DNA of 45,199 nucleotides from an uncultured Acidimicrobiaceae bacterium (GCA_903873395.1 CAIQOJ010000012.1:1-45199), one strand, 5' to 3'; positions 1 to 8,759 are shown, counted from the first letter of the stretch. The notes: generated by a model not told the origin, from the letters alone. Made by a program: numbers and translations.

Positions 1-1532
1 GGCTTGGCGGAACCGGAGAACTTCCCCGGCTTGCCTGGCTGCGATGTGGTGCTCCGCTTCCCTGGCCGCCCGTCAGATCCCGATCGAGTCGGACGGTCAT
101 CGCGATCTGACCTCACGGGACGATCGTCACGGTCTGAGCGAACAGGTCGATCACTTGATTCTGCGCTGCGGGGCTTGTTCGGGCCTACGCCGTTGCGCCG
201 CTTGACTCCCCCTGCATCTCCAGCGCCACGGGGCCCGCCCGATCGGCGAGCACGAGGCGGTCCGCTGCGATCGCCATCACGTCGACCACGGTGACCGCCA
301 CCACGACGGTCGTCGTCGCTCTCGGCCCGAGGGGTCACGGTGCGGCGAGGCGGCGTCGGGCCAAGCACGTCGATGATGGATTTGGTCGACGGCTCGACCG
401 TGCCGACCGGCATGAACAGGTCACGCTGCAGGCGCTTGACCGCACCCGTCTTGTCCGCCGTCACCAAGGTCACCACGACGCCGGTGGCGCCAGCACGGGC
501 CGTGCGCCCGGAACGGTGCACGAAGTCTTTGGGGTCAGCCGGCGGATCGAAGTGGACCACGGCACGCACACCATCCACGTGAATCCCTCGGGCCGCCACG
601 TCGGTGGCCACGAGGGCATCGGCTGCTCCGCGCACAAAGGCATCCAAGGCGCGTTCCCGCTGCTTCTGGCTGCGGTCGCCGTGGATGGCCACGGCTCGAA
701 TGCCTTGCTGCTCGAGCTGTCGGGCCACTCGGTCAGCGCCATGCTTGGTCCGTGTGAAGACGATGGTCGGCCCGGCTGCGGACACGACCTCAGCGGTCCG
801 CTCGAGCCGATCGCCCGAGGACACACGCCAGAAAAGATGCACCGCCGTGCCTTTGTCGTCCTCGTCGACCTCAAGTTCGTGGCGAGCAGGGTCCTTCTGG
901 TAGCGACGGACGAGCACATCGATGTCCCCGTCGAGCGTCGCGGAGAACAGGAGGGTCTGGCGCCCCTCGGGGGTCTTGTCCAAGAGACGCTTGACGTCGG
1001 GGAGGAAGCCCATGTCGGCCATGCGGTCGGCCTCGTCGAGCACAACGACTTCCACTGCGTCGAGGCGGATGCTCCCTCGTTCGATCAAGTCGCCCAAGCG
1101 GCCCGGGCAGGCCACCGCAACGTCGACGCCACGGGACAGATCCTTCAACTGAGGGCCGTAGCCGACGCCGCCATAGAAACACGACACCCGCAACTTGCGA
1201 GCCGATGCCAACACTTGCAGCTCTGCGGCGACCTGCGAGGCCAACTCCCGGGTGGGGGTCAAGACAAGGACGCGCGGGCGCTTGGGCTGGGCCGGAGGGC
1301 CGTCGAGGCGTGCCACCGCTCCGATCCCGAAGGCCAGGGTCTTGCCCGATCCCGTCGGGGCCTTGCCGCAGACATCACGCCCAGCGAGGGCATCGGGCAG
1401 GGTCATGGCCTGGATGGGGAAGGGCGACGTGATGCCCGACCCGTCAAGGACGTCGACGATGTCGGAGGGTACGCCAAGATCGGCAAAAGACGGCGACGAA
1501 GAAGCTACGGACGGGGATGCAGAGGGAGACAT
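1..1532 (-). CDS. DEAD-box ATP-dependent RNA helicase (3' end cut by window edge)
   Basis: ATP-dependent RNA unwinding protein, acting in the cytoplasm on structured RNA (ribosome assembly or mRNA decay in this family). About 510 residues are visible and no stop is reached before base 1. From the ATG at 1532 I read a Q-motif region (Phe16, then PFPIQ ending at Gln41), Walker A APTGSGKT (58-65), PTRELA, a DEAD box, SAT (FSATL), and a C-terminal helicase domain ending in HRSGRTARAG. A basic, low-complexity tail follows with repeated RPVRSDRDD-like units, typical of the RNA-binding tails of RhlE-type helicases. No good Shine-Dalgarno precedes the ATG; a 7-bp inverted repeat sits directly upstream. 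The exact subfamily (RhlE, DeaD, CsdA) cannot be fixed. Confidence 0.93.
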   Translation of the reverse strand, partial: MSPSASPSVASSSPSFADLGVPSDIVDVLDGSGITSPFPIQAMTLPDALAGRDVCGKAPTGSGKTLAFGIGAVARLDGPPAQPKRPRVLVLTPTRELASQVAAELQVLASARKLRVSCFYGGVGYGPQLKDLSRGVDVAVACPGRLGDLIERGSIRLDAVEVVVLDEADRMADMGFLPDVKRLLDKTPEGRQTLLFSATLDGDIDVLVRRYQKDPARHELEVDEDDKGTAVHLFWRVSSGDRLERTAEVVSAAGPTIVFTRTKHGADRVARQLEQQGIRAVAIHGDRSQKQRERALDAFVRGAADALVATDVAARGIHVDGVRAVVHFDPPADPKDFVHRSGRTARAGATGVVVTLVTADKTGAVKRLQRDLFMPVGTVEPSTKSIIDVLGPTPPRRTVTPRAESDDDRRGGGHRGRRDGDRSGPPRARRSGGPRGAGDAGGVKRRNGVGPNKPRSAESSDRPVRSDRDDRPVRSDRDDRPTRSGSDGRPGKRSTTSQPGKPGKFSGSAK

Positions 1533-1533
1533 G

Positions 1534-1560
1534 GGTGCTTTCGGGATGCGCGGAAGCACC
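1534..1560. promoter_or_regulatory. Inverted repeat in the helicase 5' leader
   Basis: GGTGCTT and AAGCACC form a perfect 7-bp inverted repeat around a 13-nt loop, starting 2 nt upstream of the helicase ATG. A hairpin here would overlap the ribosome-binding region. Whether it regulates the helicase (cold-inducible in many bacteria) is inference. Confidence 0.4.
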
Positions 1561-1662
1561 GGAGTGTGCCTCAGGGGTCCGCGGGCATCGGCGTCGAAGC
1601 CGGACCGGGGATGAGTACACCCTACCCGACCGGAGCCCTCAACCGGGACCGGCCGCTCGTTT

Positions 1663-2628
1663 TCAGAGCTCGCCGGACTCCTGGAGGCGAGTGCGGACGA
1701 ACTCGATGGTGGCCAATGTGCCCTCGCCGAGGGGGGTCCACGAGCTCCATCCGAGCTGGATTCCAGCCCGTGACGGGTCCAGGCAATTGCGGGCCAACTC
1801 CCCCGCACGGAGGGGCTTGTACTCGGGAGTCACCTCGACGCCAGCCTGGATGGCCATCTCTCGGAACAGCGTGTTCACCGAGGTTTCCTTGCCAGTGCCG
1901 ATGTTGCACACCAGCCCTCCACCTCGGGTAGCCGCCCGGACGAAGCCGTCGACGACGTCATCGACATAGACGAAGTCGCGGGTCTGCTCACCGTCTCCGA
2001 AGATGGTGACCGTCTCGCCCTTCAGAAGCCGCTCGGCGAAGATGGCGACCACGCCCGCCTCACCGTGGGGATCCTGGCGGGGTCCGTACACGTTGGCCAA
2101 GGCCAAGGCGGCGAACTCGAGCGAGTGCAACTCCCGATAGGCCAACAAGTAGTCGAGGGCGGCTTTCTTCGACACGCCGTACGGCGACAGCGGATGCTGC
2201 GGCAATGACTCTTTCAGCGGGAGTTCGGAGTCGTCCGGTTCGCCATAGAGCGTGCCGCCGCTGGCCGCGAACACCACCCTGGCTGCTCCGGCCGCCCGGG
2301 CACCCTCGAGGATGCGCAGCGTGCCGAGAAGGTTGATGTCAGCATCGAATACCGGATCGGCAACCGACACCCGGACATCGGCTTGGGCGGCAAGGTGGAA
2401 GATCACCTCGGGCTGGCGACGTCCGATCAACTCCACGACCTCAGGCGAACGGATATCCATCCGATGGAACGTCAGGTTGCTATCGCCTGCGGCCCGTGCC
2501 ATGGCCAGGTTGCCCAGCGAACCGGTCGAAAGGTCATCGATCACATCGACCGAGTGACCCTCGGCCAGCAAGCGGTCGACCAAGGTCGAGCCGATGAAAC
2601 CGGCCCCGCCGGTGACGAGTGCTTTCAT
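1663..2628 (-). CDS. NAD-dependent epimerase/dehydratase, UDP-glucose 4-epimerase-like
   Basis: Extended SDR enzyme of 321 residues that most likely interconverts a UDP-hexose pair such as UDP-glucose/UDP-galactose. Visible: Rossmann motif GGAGFIGS at residues 7-14, the SGGTLYGE segment typical of GalE-like enzymes, and the catalytic pair Tyr150/Lys154 in YGVSK. I start at the ATG at 2628 because the Rossmann fold begins two residues later; a longer in-frame reading from 2697 would overlap the upstream gene. Only one base separates it from the stop of the nucleotidyltransferase gene, so the two are probably co-transcribed and translationally coupled. It is the last gene of the sugar-nucleotide cluster. 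The substrate is inferred from family resemblance only. Confidence 0.9.
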   Translation of the reverse strand: MKALVTGGAGFIGSTLVDRLLAEGHSVDVIDDLSTGSLGNLAMARAAGDSNLTFHRMDIRSPEVVELIGRRQPEVIFHLAAQADVRVSVADPVFDADINLLGTLRILEGARAAGAARVVFAASGGTLYGEPDDSELPLKESLPQHPLSPYGVSKKAALDYLLAYRELHSLEFAALALANVYGPRQDPHGEAGVVAIFAERLLKGETVTIFGDGEQTRDFVYVDDVVDGFVRAATRGGGLVCNIGTGKETSVNTLFREMAIQAGVEVTPEYKPLRAGELARNCLDPSRAGIQLGWSSWTPLGEGTLATIEFVRTRLQESGEL

Positions 2629-2629
2629 C

Positions 2630-3721
2630 TCACGATGCTCCCGGGAAACGTTCGCCGTCGAGGACCGTACCCGAGGCGATGACTGCGCCTGCACCAACGA
2701 CGGACGTTCCCGTCACCGTGCAGCGTTGACCGATCGTCGCCCGAGGTCCCACGATCGAGAACTCTACCGTGGCCCCTGCGGCGATCCGGGCTCCAGGCAG
2801 TAGCAGTGAGGATGTCACCGTGGCCCCCGATTCGACGATGGAACCCGCTCCGATCACCGAATCAGTCACCGTTGCATCTGAAGCGATCGAAGAGCCAGCA
2901 CCGAGGAGCGAACGTTCCACGGTCCCAGGCACGGCATCGACCTCACCGATGACCCAGACCCCAGGTCCCAGGTCAAGATCTTCAGTGGCACCAGGAGCGG
3001 GAGCGACGCCCCTCCGGCCGGTCAGCAAGTCGCTGTGCGCCCGCAGGTACGCGACGGGTGTGCCGGTGTCCAGCCAGTACGCATCCGAACCCTGCGCATA
3101 CAGTCGACCACCAGCCACCAGGGCGGGGAACGTCTCGCGCTCGATGGACACACGCACATCGGGAGCGATGCGCCCCAAGACGGACGGCTCCAGGACGTAG
3201 ATCCCTGCGTTGATCAGATTGGTGGGCGCCTCGTCACGCGGGGGCTTCTCGATGAAGGCAGTCACCTTGCCCGACTCATCGGTGGGGACAACACCGAAGT
3301 GACTCGGATCGTCTACCGGCGTGAGGGCGATGGTGCCTTCTGCCTCGTGCTGGCGATGGAAGGCGACCAGCGACGTGATGTCGATGTCGGTCAGCACATC
3401 GCCATTCAGGACGACGAACGTGTCGTCGATTCCTGCGTACTCGGCGGCGAACCGGATGGCACCGGCAGTGTCGAGTGGGCTGGGCTCAACGGCATACTTC
3501 GAACGCACCCCAGCAATGACCCCGTCGGGATAGGCCTCAGTGAACGAGTCTGGGCGGTAGCCGAGAGAGAGCACAGCTTCTTCGATGCCGTGCTTGGCCA
3601 GGTGACCCAGCACCCGCTCGACCATGGCCTGTTCGACCACGGGGAGCATCTGTTTCGGCGTGGTCAGCGTGAGAGGTCGGAGGCGAGTTCCCTCGCCACC
3701 CACCAGGACAACGGCTTTCAC
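2630..3721 (-). CDS. NDP-sugar pyrophosphorylase with left-handed beta-helix tail
   Basis: Nucleotidyltransferase (363 aa) that activates a sugar 1-phosphate with an NTP. The N-terminus carries the signature GGEGTRLRPLT (residues 8-18) followed by TPKQMLP; the central part has VLNGDVLTD and the sugar-binding IEKP/NAGIYV segments; about residues 250-360 are hexapeptide-like repeats that would form a left-handed beta-helix. It resembles the mycobacterial mannose-1-phosphate guanylyltransferase that sits beside a WbbL rhamnosyltransferase and RmlD, and here too those neighbours occur. A glucose-1-phosphate thymidylyl- or uridylyltransferase cannot be excluded. The start is GTG, overlapping the TAG stop of the preceding gene by one base (TAGTG), so coupling is likely. 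Confidence 0.9.
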   Translation of the reverse strand: MKAVVLVGGEGTRLRPLTLTTPKQMLPVVEQAMVERVLGHLAKHGIEEAVLSLGYRPDSFTEAYPDGVIAGVRSKYAVEPSPLDTAGAIRFAAEYAGIDDTFVVLNGDVLTDIDITSLVAFHRQHEAEGTIALTPVDDPSHFGVVPTDESGKVTAFIEKPPRDEAPTNLINAGIYVLEPSVLGRIAPDVRVSIERETFPALVAGGRLYAQGSDAYWLDTGTPVAYLRAHSDLLTGRRGVAPAPGATEDLDLGPGVWVIGEVDAVPGTVERSLLGAGSSIASDATVTDSVIGAGSIVESGATVTSSLLLPGARIAAGATVEFSIVGPRATIGQRCTVTGTSVVGAGAVIASGTVLDGERFPGAS

Positions 3722-4557
3722 TACTTGGATCCAGCAGCCGTGGTCGTTGTGGCTGGAGCCGTGGTTGACGTGACTGGGGCCGTGGTCGACGTGACTGGGG
3801 CCGTGGTCGACGTGACTGGGGCCGTGGTTGACGTGACTGGGGCCGTGGTTGCCGTGGCTGGGGCCGTGGTCGACGGCACCGTCGGGCCGCTGTTGGCTGC
3901 CGTGATCAGGTTCGTGATGGCTTGCGACGGGGGCTTGGGGATCGTGGTCCCTGCCGGCACGAATGCCATGGTGATCAACTGGCCATTGGTGAACAGGAGG
4001 CTCTGGGGGTCACCGGGGGTCTGTGAACCCGACTTCGACGTGAAGTTGGGCCATTGGTAGACGATCACCACGCCAGCCTTACCCGCATCGGGCGTCCCCT
4101 TGGGGCAGAACTGACCATTGGAGTAGACCGGCTTCCCGGGGTACTGGATCGTCGAGTTGGTCAGCTGCAAGCCCTTGTAACCCTGGACGAACTTGCCCAA
4201 TGTTGCGTTTGCCCCGGACTCGGAGCTGTTCTTCGGTGCGATCGTAAGGACGCCATTGCCGTCAGCGATCAGGCCCGTCTGTGACTTGTTGGTGCTGGCT
4301 GGGAGGTTCGGTTCGATCGTCCCGCAGATATCGATACCCAGGGCGGCGTGCCACACCTGCTGCGTCGTGGGCGGTCCGGACGACGAGGCCGACGTGTGGG
4401 ACAACTGGTACCGGCTGACCACGATGAGTGCGAAACCGACGACGCAGATGATCACCAACGCTGCGTAGTAGTTGACCGGGGTCTGGCCGCGATAGGTCTT
4501 ACCGCCGCCCGTACTTGCCGCACGCTGGACCCATTTGCCCGTCTGATTTGTCGCCAT
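3721..4557 (-). CDS. Single-pass membrane protein with Thr/Ala/Pro/Val repeat tail
   Basis: Unrecognised 278-residue protein. A short basic cytoplasmic N-terminus is followed by one membrane segment at about residues 29-47 (AALVIICVVGFALIVVS), then about 150 residues of outward-facing domain with two Cys (in DICGTIEP and FCPKGTP), then a low-complexity tail of 7-residue TTAPVTS repeats. The tail is encoded by 21-bp tandem repeats. It lies inside the glycan cluster between a sugar pyrophosphorylase and a rhamnosyltransferase-like gene, so a role at the cell envelope is a reasonable guess, with the tail as a wall-spanning stalk. No enzymatic motif is seen. The ATG has a TAGGGT -10-like box 9 nt upstream and no clear Shine-Dalgarno. 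Confidence 0.8.
   Translation of the reverse strand: MATNQTGKWVQRAASTGGGKTYRGQTPVNYYAALVIICVVGFALIVVSRYQLSHTSASSSGPPTTQQVWHAALGIDICGTIEPNLPASTNKSQTGLIADGNGVLTIAPKNSSESGANATLGKFVQGYKGLQLTNSTIQYPGKPVYSNGQFCPKGTPDAGKAGVVIVYQWPNFTSKSGSQTPGDPQSLLFTNGQLITMAFVPAGTTIPKPPSQAITNLITAANSGPTVPSTTAPATATTAPVTSTTAPVTSTTAPVTSTTAPVTSTTAPATTTTAAGSK
3758..3862 (-). repeat. 21-bp tandem repeat, five units
   Basis: Five head-to-tail 21-bp units (3758, 3779, 3800, 3821, 3842), the last degenerate, encode TTAPVTS heptads at the C-terminus of the membrane protein. Units differ by one or two bases. Copy number could vary between strains by slippage. Confidence 0.95.
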
Positions 4558-4566
4558 GGCGCACGT

Positions 4567-4572
4567 ACCCTA
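4567..4572 (-). promoter_or_regulatory. TAGGGT -10 box for the membrane-protein gene
   Basis: TANNNT-type -10 hexamer read on the minus strand, 9 nt before the ATG at 4557. With transcription starting 6-7 nt downstream, the leader would be only 2-3 nt. No convincing -35 is visible. Confidence 0.35.
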
Positions 4573-4622
4573 CAACGTCAACCCAGGTTGGCTGGACGCA
4601 CGCGTCGCTCGCCACCCAGACA

Positions 4623-5489
4623 TCATGACTGCATGGCCCGCGCCACCACAGCGAGGCCGCACCGAGTGGCTATACCGACCGCAACAGCGGGGAGCATGAT
4701 CCGGTGCCATCCACGGGTAGATCTGCCGGCAAAGCGCAGCAACGACCGGTGGTGTTCGAGGATCATCCGGTAGGGATGCCGGGCAGTAGACGTTCCCTGG
4801 ACATGGGTGACCTCAGCGGCAGGGGCATAGACCACGTGCCAACCAGCCCGACCCAGGCGCCAACACAGATCGACGTCCTCGGCATACATGAAGTACGACT
4901 CGTCGAACCCGCCGACCTCCTCAAAGGCGTCACGACGGACCAAGAAACAGGCACCGGATACCCAGTCGGCGTCGACCGGCACGGTGGACGACCCGGTGAG
5001 ATCGGCACGCTGATAGGCCCGAGTGAACCGGTTGTCCGGTTGAAAAAGTCCCAACAGAGCATGGCCAGCGGCATCCACGAGTGATGGGAAGTGACGGGCT
5101 GACGGATAACGCTCGCCTGAAGGCGTGCGGATGAGCGGGCCCGCTACCGCCCGACGCTGATCTTCGTCAAGGGCGGCGACCAGAACATCGATGGCCTCGG
5201 CTGGCACCTCGAGGTCCGGGTTGCACACCAGGAGGAACGGCGCCGACGTTGCCGCAGCACCCCGGTTTGCCGCCGAGCCGTAGCCCAGGTTGTGGCCCGG
5301 TGTAATGGCGACCAGATCCGGGGCGTTCGTGCGGGCAGCCTCGACCGAACCATCGGTCGAGCCGTTGTCGACGACTACCAATTCGGCTACGCCGGCGGCG
5401 GCCAGATCTTCGGTGCACCGCGCCAGCGCCACACCAGACTCATAGGCCACCACCACGGCAGCGGTGCGCGCTCGGGCGCTGCCGCTCAC
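4623..5489 (-). CDS. wbbL: GT2 family glycosyltransferase, WbbL-like rhamnosyltransferase
   Basis: Inverting GT-A fold glycosyltransferase (288 aa). Features: the N-terminal nucleotide-binding strand AAVVVAYESG, VDNGSTDGS, the metal-binding CNPDLEV (a DxD equivalent), WVSGACFLVRRDAFEEVGGFDESYFMYAEDVDLCWR (the ED catalytic region) and HVQGTST. This layout matches rhamnosyltransferases of the WbbL group, which in mycobacteria add rhamnose to the decaprenyl-linked GlcNAc that joins arabinogalactan to peptidoglycan. dTDP-rhamnose genes in the same cluster support a rhamnose donor. A weakly hydrophobic stretch near the C-terminus may help membrane association. Its start overlaps the upstream glycosyltransferase stop by 4 bases (ATGA). 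Acceptor unknown. Confidence 0.87.
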   Translation of the reverse strand: MSGSARARTAAVVVAYESGVALARCTEDLAAAGVAELVVVDNGSTDGSVEAARTNAPDLVAITPGHNLGYGSAANRGAAATSAPFLLVCNPDLEVPAEAIDVLVAALDEDQRRAVAGPLIRTPSGERYPSARHFPSLVDAAGHALLGLFQPDNRFTRAYQRADLTGSSTVPVDADWVSGACFLVRRDAFEEVGGFDESYFMYAEDVDLCWRLGRAGWHVVYAPAAEVTHVQGTSTARHPYRMILEHHRSLLRFAGRSTRGWHRIMLPAVAVGIATRCGLAVVARAMQS

Positions 5490-6241
5490 GGATCGATCCG
5501 CGTGAACCGGTACTTGATAAGGGCCCGGAGGGCACCGAAACCGTCTCGCCAGGTGATCTTCTTGCCTTCGTCGAGCTCACGTCCGGCGTAGCTGATCGGC
5601 ACCTCATAGATACGCACACCTCGACGCAGAATTTTCGCGGTGATCTCGGGTTCGAAATCGAACTTGTCCGATTGGATGGTGATTCCCTCGAGAACCCTTC
5701 GGTCGAAGAGCTTGTAGCAGGTCTCCATGTCCGACATCGTCGACGAGTACAGGATGTTGGTCACCAGCGACAAGAAGCGGTTGCCGATCCAGTGGAGCGG
5801 CAGCATGTTCATCCTTTCGCCGGTAAACCTGCTGCCGTAGACGACCCGAGCCTTGCCGGACAGAACGGGTTCGAGAAGTCGCGGCCAGTCCTTCGGGTCG
5901 TACTCGAGGTCAGCGTCCTGGATGAGCAGCAGGTCACCTCGGGCCGCGGCCATGCCGGTGCGGATGGCTGCCCCCTTGCCTTGATTCACCGTGTGGCGCA
6001 GCACGCGGACAGTCGAGTCGCCAAGTGCGCTCAGGACCTTGTCGGTGCCATCCGAAGAGCCGTCGTCGACCACGATCACCTCGACCGCCACCGGGATCTC
6101 GACAGCGCGGATCCGTCGGATCACTTCAGCGACGGTGACCCGTTCGTTGTAGACGGGCACAATCACCGTGAGCAACTCGTAGTTCGAAGGCACCGCCGCC
6201 TCGTTGCTGTCTGAGGGATCGCTCCCTGCGCGCTCAGCCAT
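5486..6241 (-). CDS. GT2 family glycosyltransferase, polyprenyl-phosphate mannosyl/glucosyltransferase-like
   Basis: GT-A glycosyltransferase of 251 residues resembling dolichol-phosphate mannosyltransferase catalytic domains: LTVIVPVYNE, VVDDGSSDGT, GKGAAIRTGMAAARGD, and the metal-binding QDADLEYDP. It would transfer a sugar from an NDP donor to a polyprenyl phosphate on the cytoplasmic face of the membrane; there is no C-terminal transmembrane domain, as in the soluble one-domain type. The ATG at 6241 is preceded by GAGGAGAG with an 8-nt spacer, a strong ribosome-binding site. It leads a tightly packed set of genes continuing to 1663. Donor sugar is not determinable from sequence. Confidence 0.88.
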   Translation of the reverse strand: MAERAGSDPSDSNEAAVPSNYELLTVIVPVYNERVTVAEVIRRIRAVEIPVAVEVIVVDDGSSDGTDKVLSALGDSTVRVLRHTVNQGKGAAIRTGMAAARGDLLLIQDADLEYDPKDWPRLLEPVLSGKARVVYGSRFTGERMNMLPLHWIGNRFLSLVTNILYSSTMSDMETCYKLFDRRVLEGITIQSDKFDFEPEITAKILRRGVRIYEVPISYAGRELDEGKKITWRDGFGALRALIKYRFTRIDP

Positions 6242-6263
6242 CTACCCGCTCTCCTCGTCCGCC

Positions 6264-6276
6264 CCCGACAGTCGGG
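6264..6276. promoter_or_regulatory. 13-bp palindrome upstream of the GT2 operon
   Basis: CCCGAC-A-GTCGGG is a perfect 6-bp inverted repeat around one base, 23 bases upstream of the glycosyltransferase start at 6241. It has the form of a small operator, but no regulator is known. Confidence 0.3.
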
Positions 6277-6298
6277 AGCCTCTCGTCGTACATCAGTT

Positions 6299-6322
6299 GC
6301 ATGCCTCGACGACAAGGCATGC
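6299..6322 (-). terminator. Hairpin between the UDP-xylose synthase and glycosyltransferase genes
   Basis: GCATGCCT and AGGCATGC form a perfect 8-bp stem with an 8-nt loop in the 135-bp gap (6242-6376). No T-run follows. It may end or attenuate transcription from the upstream genes, dividing the cluster into two transcription units. Confidence 0.45.
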
Positions 6323-6376
6323 GTCGGTCATCTGCGCTGACGCTCAGTGCACCAGGGATCTCATCATGGTTCGTCA

Positions 6377-7330
6377 TCACGACCCCAATGTCAGACCGGC
6401 ATCGGTGGCCAAGTAGGCCGCGGTGCGGGCAAGTCCGTCCTCGAGGCTGGTGGTCGGCTCCCAGCCGAGTTCACCTCGAGCCACCGTGATGTCAGGCCGG
6501 CGTCGGGTCGGATCGTCCGTGGGGAGCGGCCGGTGCTCGATGACGGAAGCCGAGTTCAGCTGGGCGATGACGGTCTGCGCCAGTTGAAGGACGGTGTACT
6601 CGTCCGGATTGCCGATGTTCACCGGTCCAACGAGATCCGAGTCGAGCAACGCGATCAGGCCTCGGACCTCGTCTTCTACGTAGCAGAGGCTTCGCGTCTG
6701 GCTGCCATCGCCATAGACGGTGAGCGGCTCTCCCCGCATGGCCTGGAGCAAGAAGTTCGACACCACTCGTCCGTCGTCAGGACGGAGACGAGGGCCGTAG
6801 GTGTTGAAGATCCGAACGATGGCCACATCTGTTCCCAGGGTCCGATGGTGCGCCATGGTGATTGCTTCGGCAAACCGCTTGGCCTCGTCGTAGACACTTC
6901 GAGGTCCAATGGGGTTGACCCGACCCCAGTAGGACTCGGCCTGAGGATGGACCTCCGGGTCGCCATAGACCTCACTGGTCGACGCCATGAGGAACCGGGC
7001 CCCATGGCGAGCGGCCAACTCCAGTCCGTGACGGGTTCCCTCGCTGCCCACGGCAAGCGTCTCGAGAGGTAGCGCCAGGTAGTCCGGCGGTGAGGCGGGG
7101 CTGGCCAAGTTGCACACAGCTGTCACCGGACCGTCGACCGGGATACCCATGGAGACATCTGCCTCGATAAAGGTGAAGTCGGGCCGTTCATCCAGATGCG
7201 CCACGTTGGCGATTCGACCCGTCGACAGATCGTCCACGCAGACGACCTCATCCCCTCGTGCCAAGAGTTGGTCGCAGAGATGCGAGCCGAGGAAGCCGGA
7301 CCCTCCCAGGACGACGACCCGCCCGCTCAC
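6377..7330 (-). CDS. UDP-glucuronate decarboxylase (UDP-xylose synthase)
   Basis: Extended SDR enzyme (317 aa) that oxidises UDP-glucuronate at C4, decarboxylates it and returns UDP-xylose (or the 4-keto pentose). Hallmarks of the UXS family are all present: GGSGFLGS (9-16), NLASPASPPDY (74-84), ASTSEVYGDP with Glu120, GRVNPIGPRSVYDEAKRFAEA with Tyr147 and Lys151. The gene overlaps the stop of the UDP-glucose dehydrogenase gene by 4 bases, so the enzyme making UDP-glucuronate and the one consuming it are coupled. Length is normal for a bacterial UXS lacking the N-terminal membrane anchor found in eukaryotes. Confidence 0.93.
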   Translation of the reverse strand: MSGRVVVLGGSGFLGSHLCDQLLARGDEVVCVDDLSTGRIANVAHLDERPDFTFIEADVSMGIPVDGPVTAVCNLASPASPPDYLALPLETLAVGSEGTRHGLELAARHGARFLMASTSEVYGDPEVHPQAESYWGRVNPIGPRSVYDEAKRFAEAITMAHHRTLGTDVAIVRIFNTYGPRLRPDDGRVVSNFLLQAMRGEPLTVYGDGSQTRSLCYVEDEVRGLIALLDSDLVGPVNIGNPDEYTVLQLAQTVIAQLNSASVIEHRPLPTDDPTRRRPDITVARGELGWEPTTSLEDGLARTAAYLATDAGLTLGS

Positions 7331-8754
7331 CGGCGCCCGATCCCCACGTAGGAGAACCCGAAGCGTCGCACCTGTGCTGGGTCGAGCAAGTTGCGAGCAT
7401 CGACCACCGCAGGCTGGGCCATGACCTCCCGGACGGCCTCGAAGTCAAGCCAGCGGAACTGATCCCACTCGGTGAGCACGACGACGACGCCAGCACCCTC
7501 GCAGGCGGAGATGGCGTCACCGAAGGCCCGTAGTGTTCCCGCACCCTCGGTCTCGGGAGCCTCGGCCCCTTGGACCACCAGCGACACCTCGCCAGCAGGG
7601 ACTCTGACAGTTGGCTCGTAGGCCTGCACGGTCGCACCGTCACGAGCCAGACGTTGAGCCACCTCAACGGCAGGTGAGTTGCGCAGATCGTCGGTTCCGG
7701 CCTTGAAGGCGAGACCCCAGATGGCGATGACCTTGCCGTCCAGATCGCCCGGGCTCGCCTCCGCAGGCGCTCCGAGAGCAACCCGCACCTTGGCTACCAC
7801 CCGTTCGAACTGCTCGTCGTTGGTGGCGATGGCCCCCTTGAGGAACGAGAAGTCGTAGCCAGCCTGCTCAGCGATGTGCACCAGCGCCCGGGTGTCCTTC
7901 GGCAAACAACTTCCACCCCAGCCTGGGCCCGGCTTGAGGTACTCGAAACCGATCCGCTTGTCGTAGCCCAGTCCCAAGATCACGTCTCGCACGTCGGCTC
8001 CGACCGCCTCACACAGGCTGGCCACGGCGTTGATGTAACTCAACTTGGTGGCCAGGAATGCGTTTGAGGCGTATTTGATGGTCTCGGCCGTGGCTGCATC
8101 CGTGATGAGGAGTGGGGCTTGGGTGCCGGAGAAGAGTTCGCCCACCCGAGCAGCGGCCGCCTGGTCGTCGGCACCCACGACGATCCGTTCAGGGTGCAGG
8201 CTGTCTGGGACGGCAGTTCCCTCGCGCAAGAACTCAGGATTCGAGACGACCTGGATGTCGGTGCGACCGAGGACCCGCTCGACCACCAGTGTTGAGCCCA
8301 CAGGCACGGTCGACTTGTTGATAATGATGGTCCCAGGCTTCAGGTGGGGACCGATCTCGGCGGCGACAGCCTCCACGTAGGACAGGTCTGCGGACCCGTC
8401 GTCGCCCTGAGGGGTCGGCACGCAGAGGAAGACGAACTCGGCACCCCGAACGGCGTCGGTGGCGCCCAGAACGAACCGGAGATTTCCCGAGTCGAGGCCT
8501 TCCCGGACCAGTGCGTCAAGGTGCTCTTCGACGATGGGGACCTCTCCGCGCTGGAGCATCTCGACCTTGGTGGGGTTGGCATCCCCGCAGGTGACCTTGT
8601 GTCCGAGGTGAGCAAGGGTTGCCGCGGTGGGCAGGCCGACGTAGCCGACCCCGATGACGGCGATGACGTGACTGGGACCAGACGTGGGCCGACCGAAGGC
8701 GGACTCGCCAGAAGCAGTACTGGCCGCAGGGGCATGCGTCAGATTGTCAACCAT
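7327..8754 (-). CDS. ugd: UDP-glucose 6-dehydrogenase
   Basis: NAD-dependent four-electron oxidation of UDP-glucose to UDP-glucuronate (475 aa). Residues: dinucleotide-binding GVGYVG (35-40), CVPTP near 111, STVPVGS, NPEFLREG, and the catalytic Cys283 in GPGWGGSCLPKD; the C-terminal UDP-binding domain is complete. The N-terminus has about 28 extra residues before the Rossmann fold, so the true start might be further in, but the ATG at 8754 is the best I see. Its product feeds the decarboxylase overlapping its 3' end. It lies 57 bp downstream of rfbD, probably in the same transcript. Confidence 0.94.
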   Translation of the reverse strand: MVDNLTHAPAASTASGESAFGRPTSGPSHVIAVIGVGYVGLPTAATLAHLGHKVTCGDANPTKVEMLQRGEVPIVEEHLDALVREGLDSGNLRFVLGATDAVRGAEFVFLCVPTPQGDDGSADLSYVEAVAAEIGPHLKPGTIIINKSTVPVGSTLVVERVLGRTDIQVVSNPEFLREGTAVPDSLHPERIVVGADDQAAAARVGELFSGTQAPLLITDAATAETIKYASNAFLATKLSYINAVASLCEAVGADVRDVILGLGYDKRIGFEYLKPGPGWGGSCLPKDTRALVHIAEQAGYDFSFLKGAIATNDEQFERVVAKVRVALGAPAEASPGDLDGKVIAIWGLAFKAGTDDLRNSPAVEVAQRLARDGATVQAYEPTVRVPAGEVSLVVQGAEAPETEGAGTLRAFGDAISACEGAGVVVVLTEWDQFRWLDFEAVREVMAQPAVVDARNLLDPAQVRRFGFSYVGIGRR

Positions 8755-8759
8755 GATGG

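Noticed and set aside
291..1931. Long plus-strand open frame over the helicase region
   Set aside because: Its translation is Arg/His/Gly-rich with no domain; the opposite strand gives a clear DEAD-box helicase. Long shadow frames are expected at this GC content.
3758..3862. Regular repeats resembling a small CRISPR array
   Set aside because: Units are contiguous without spacers and encode in-frame heptads.
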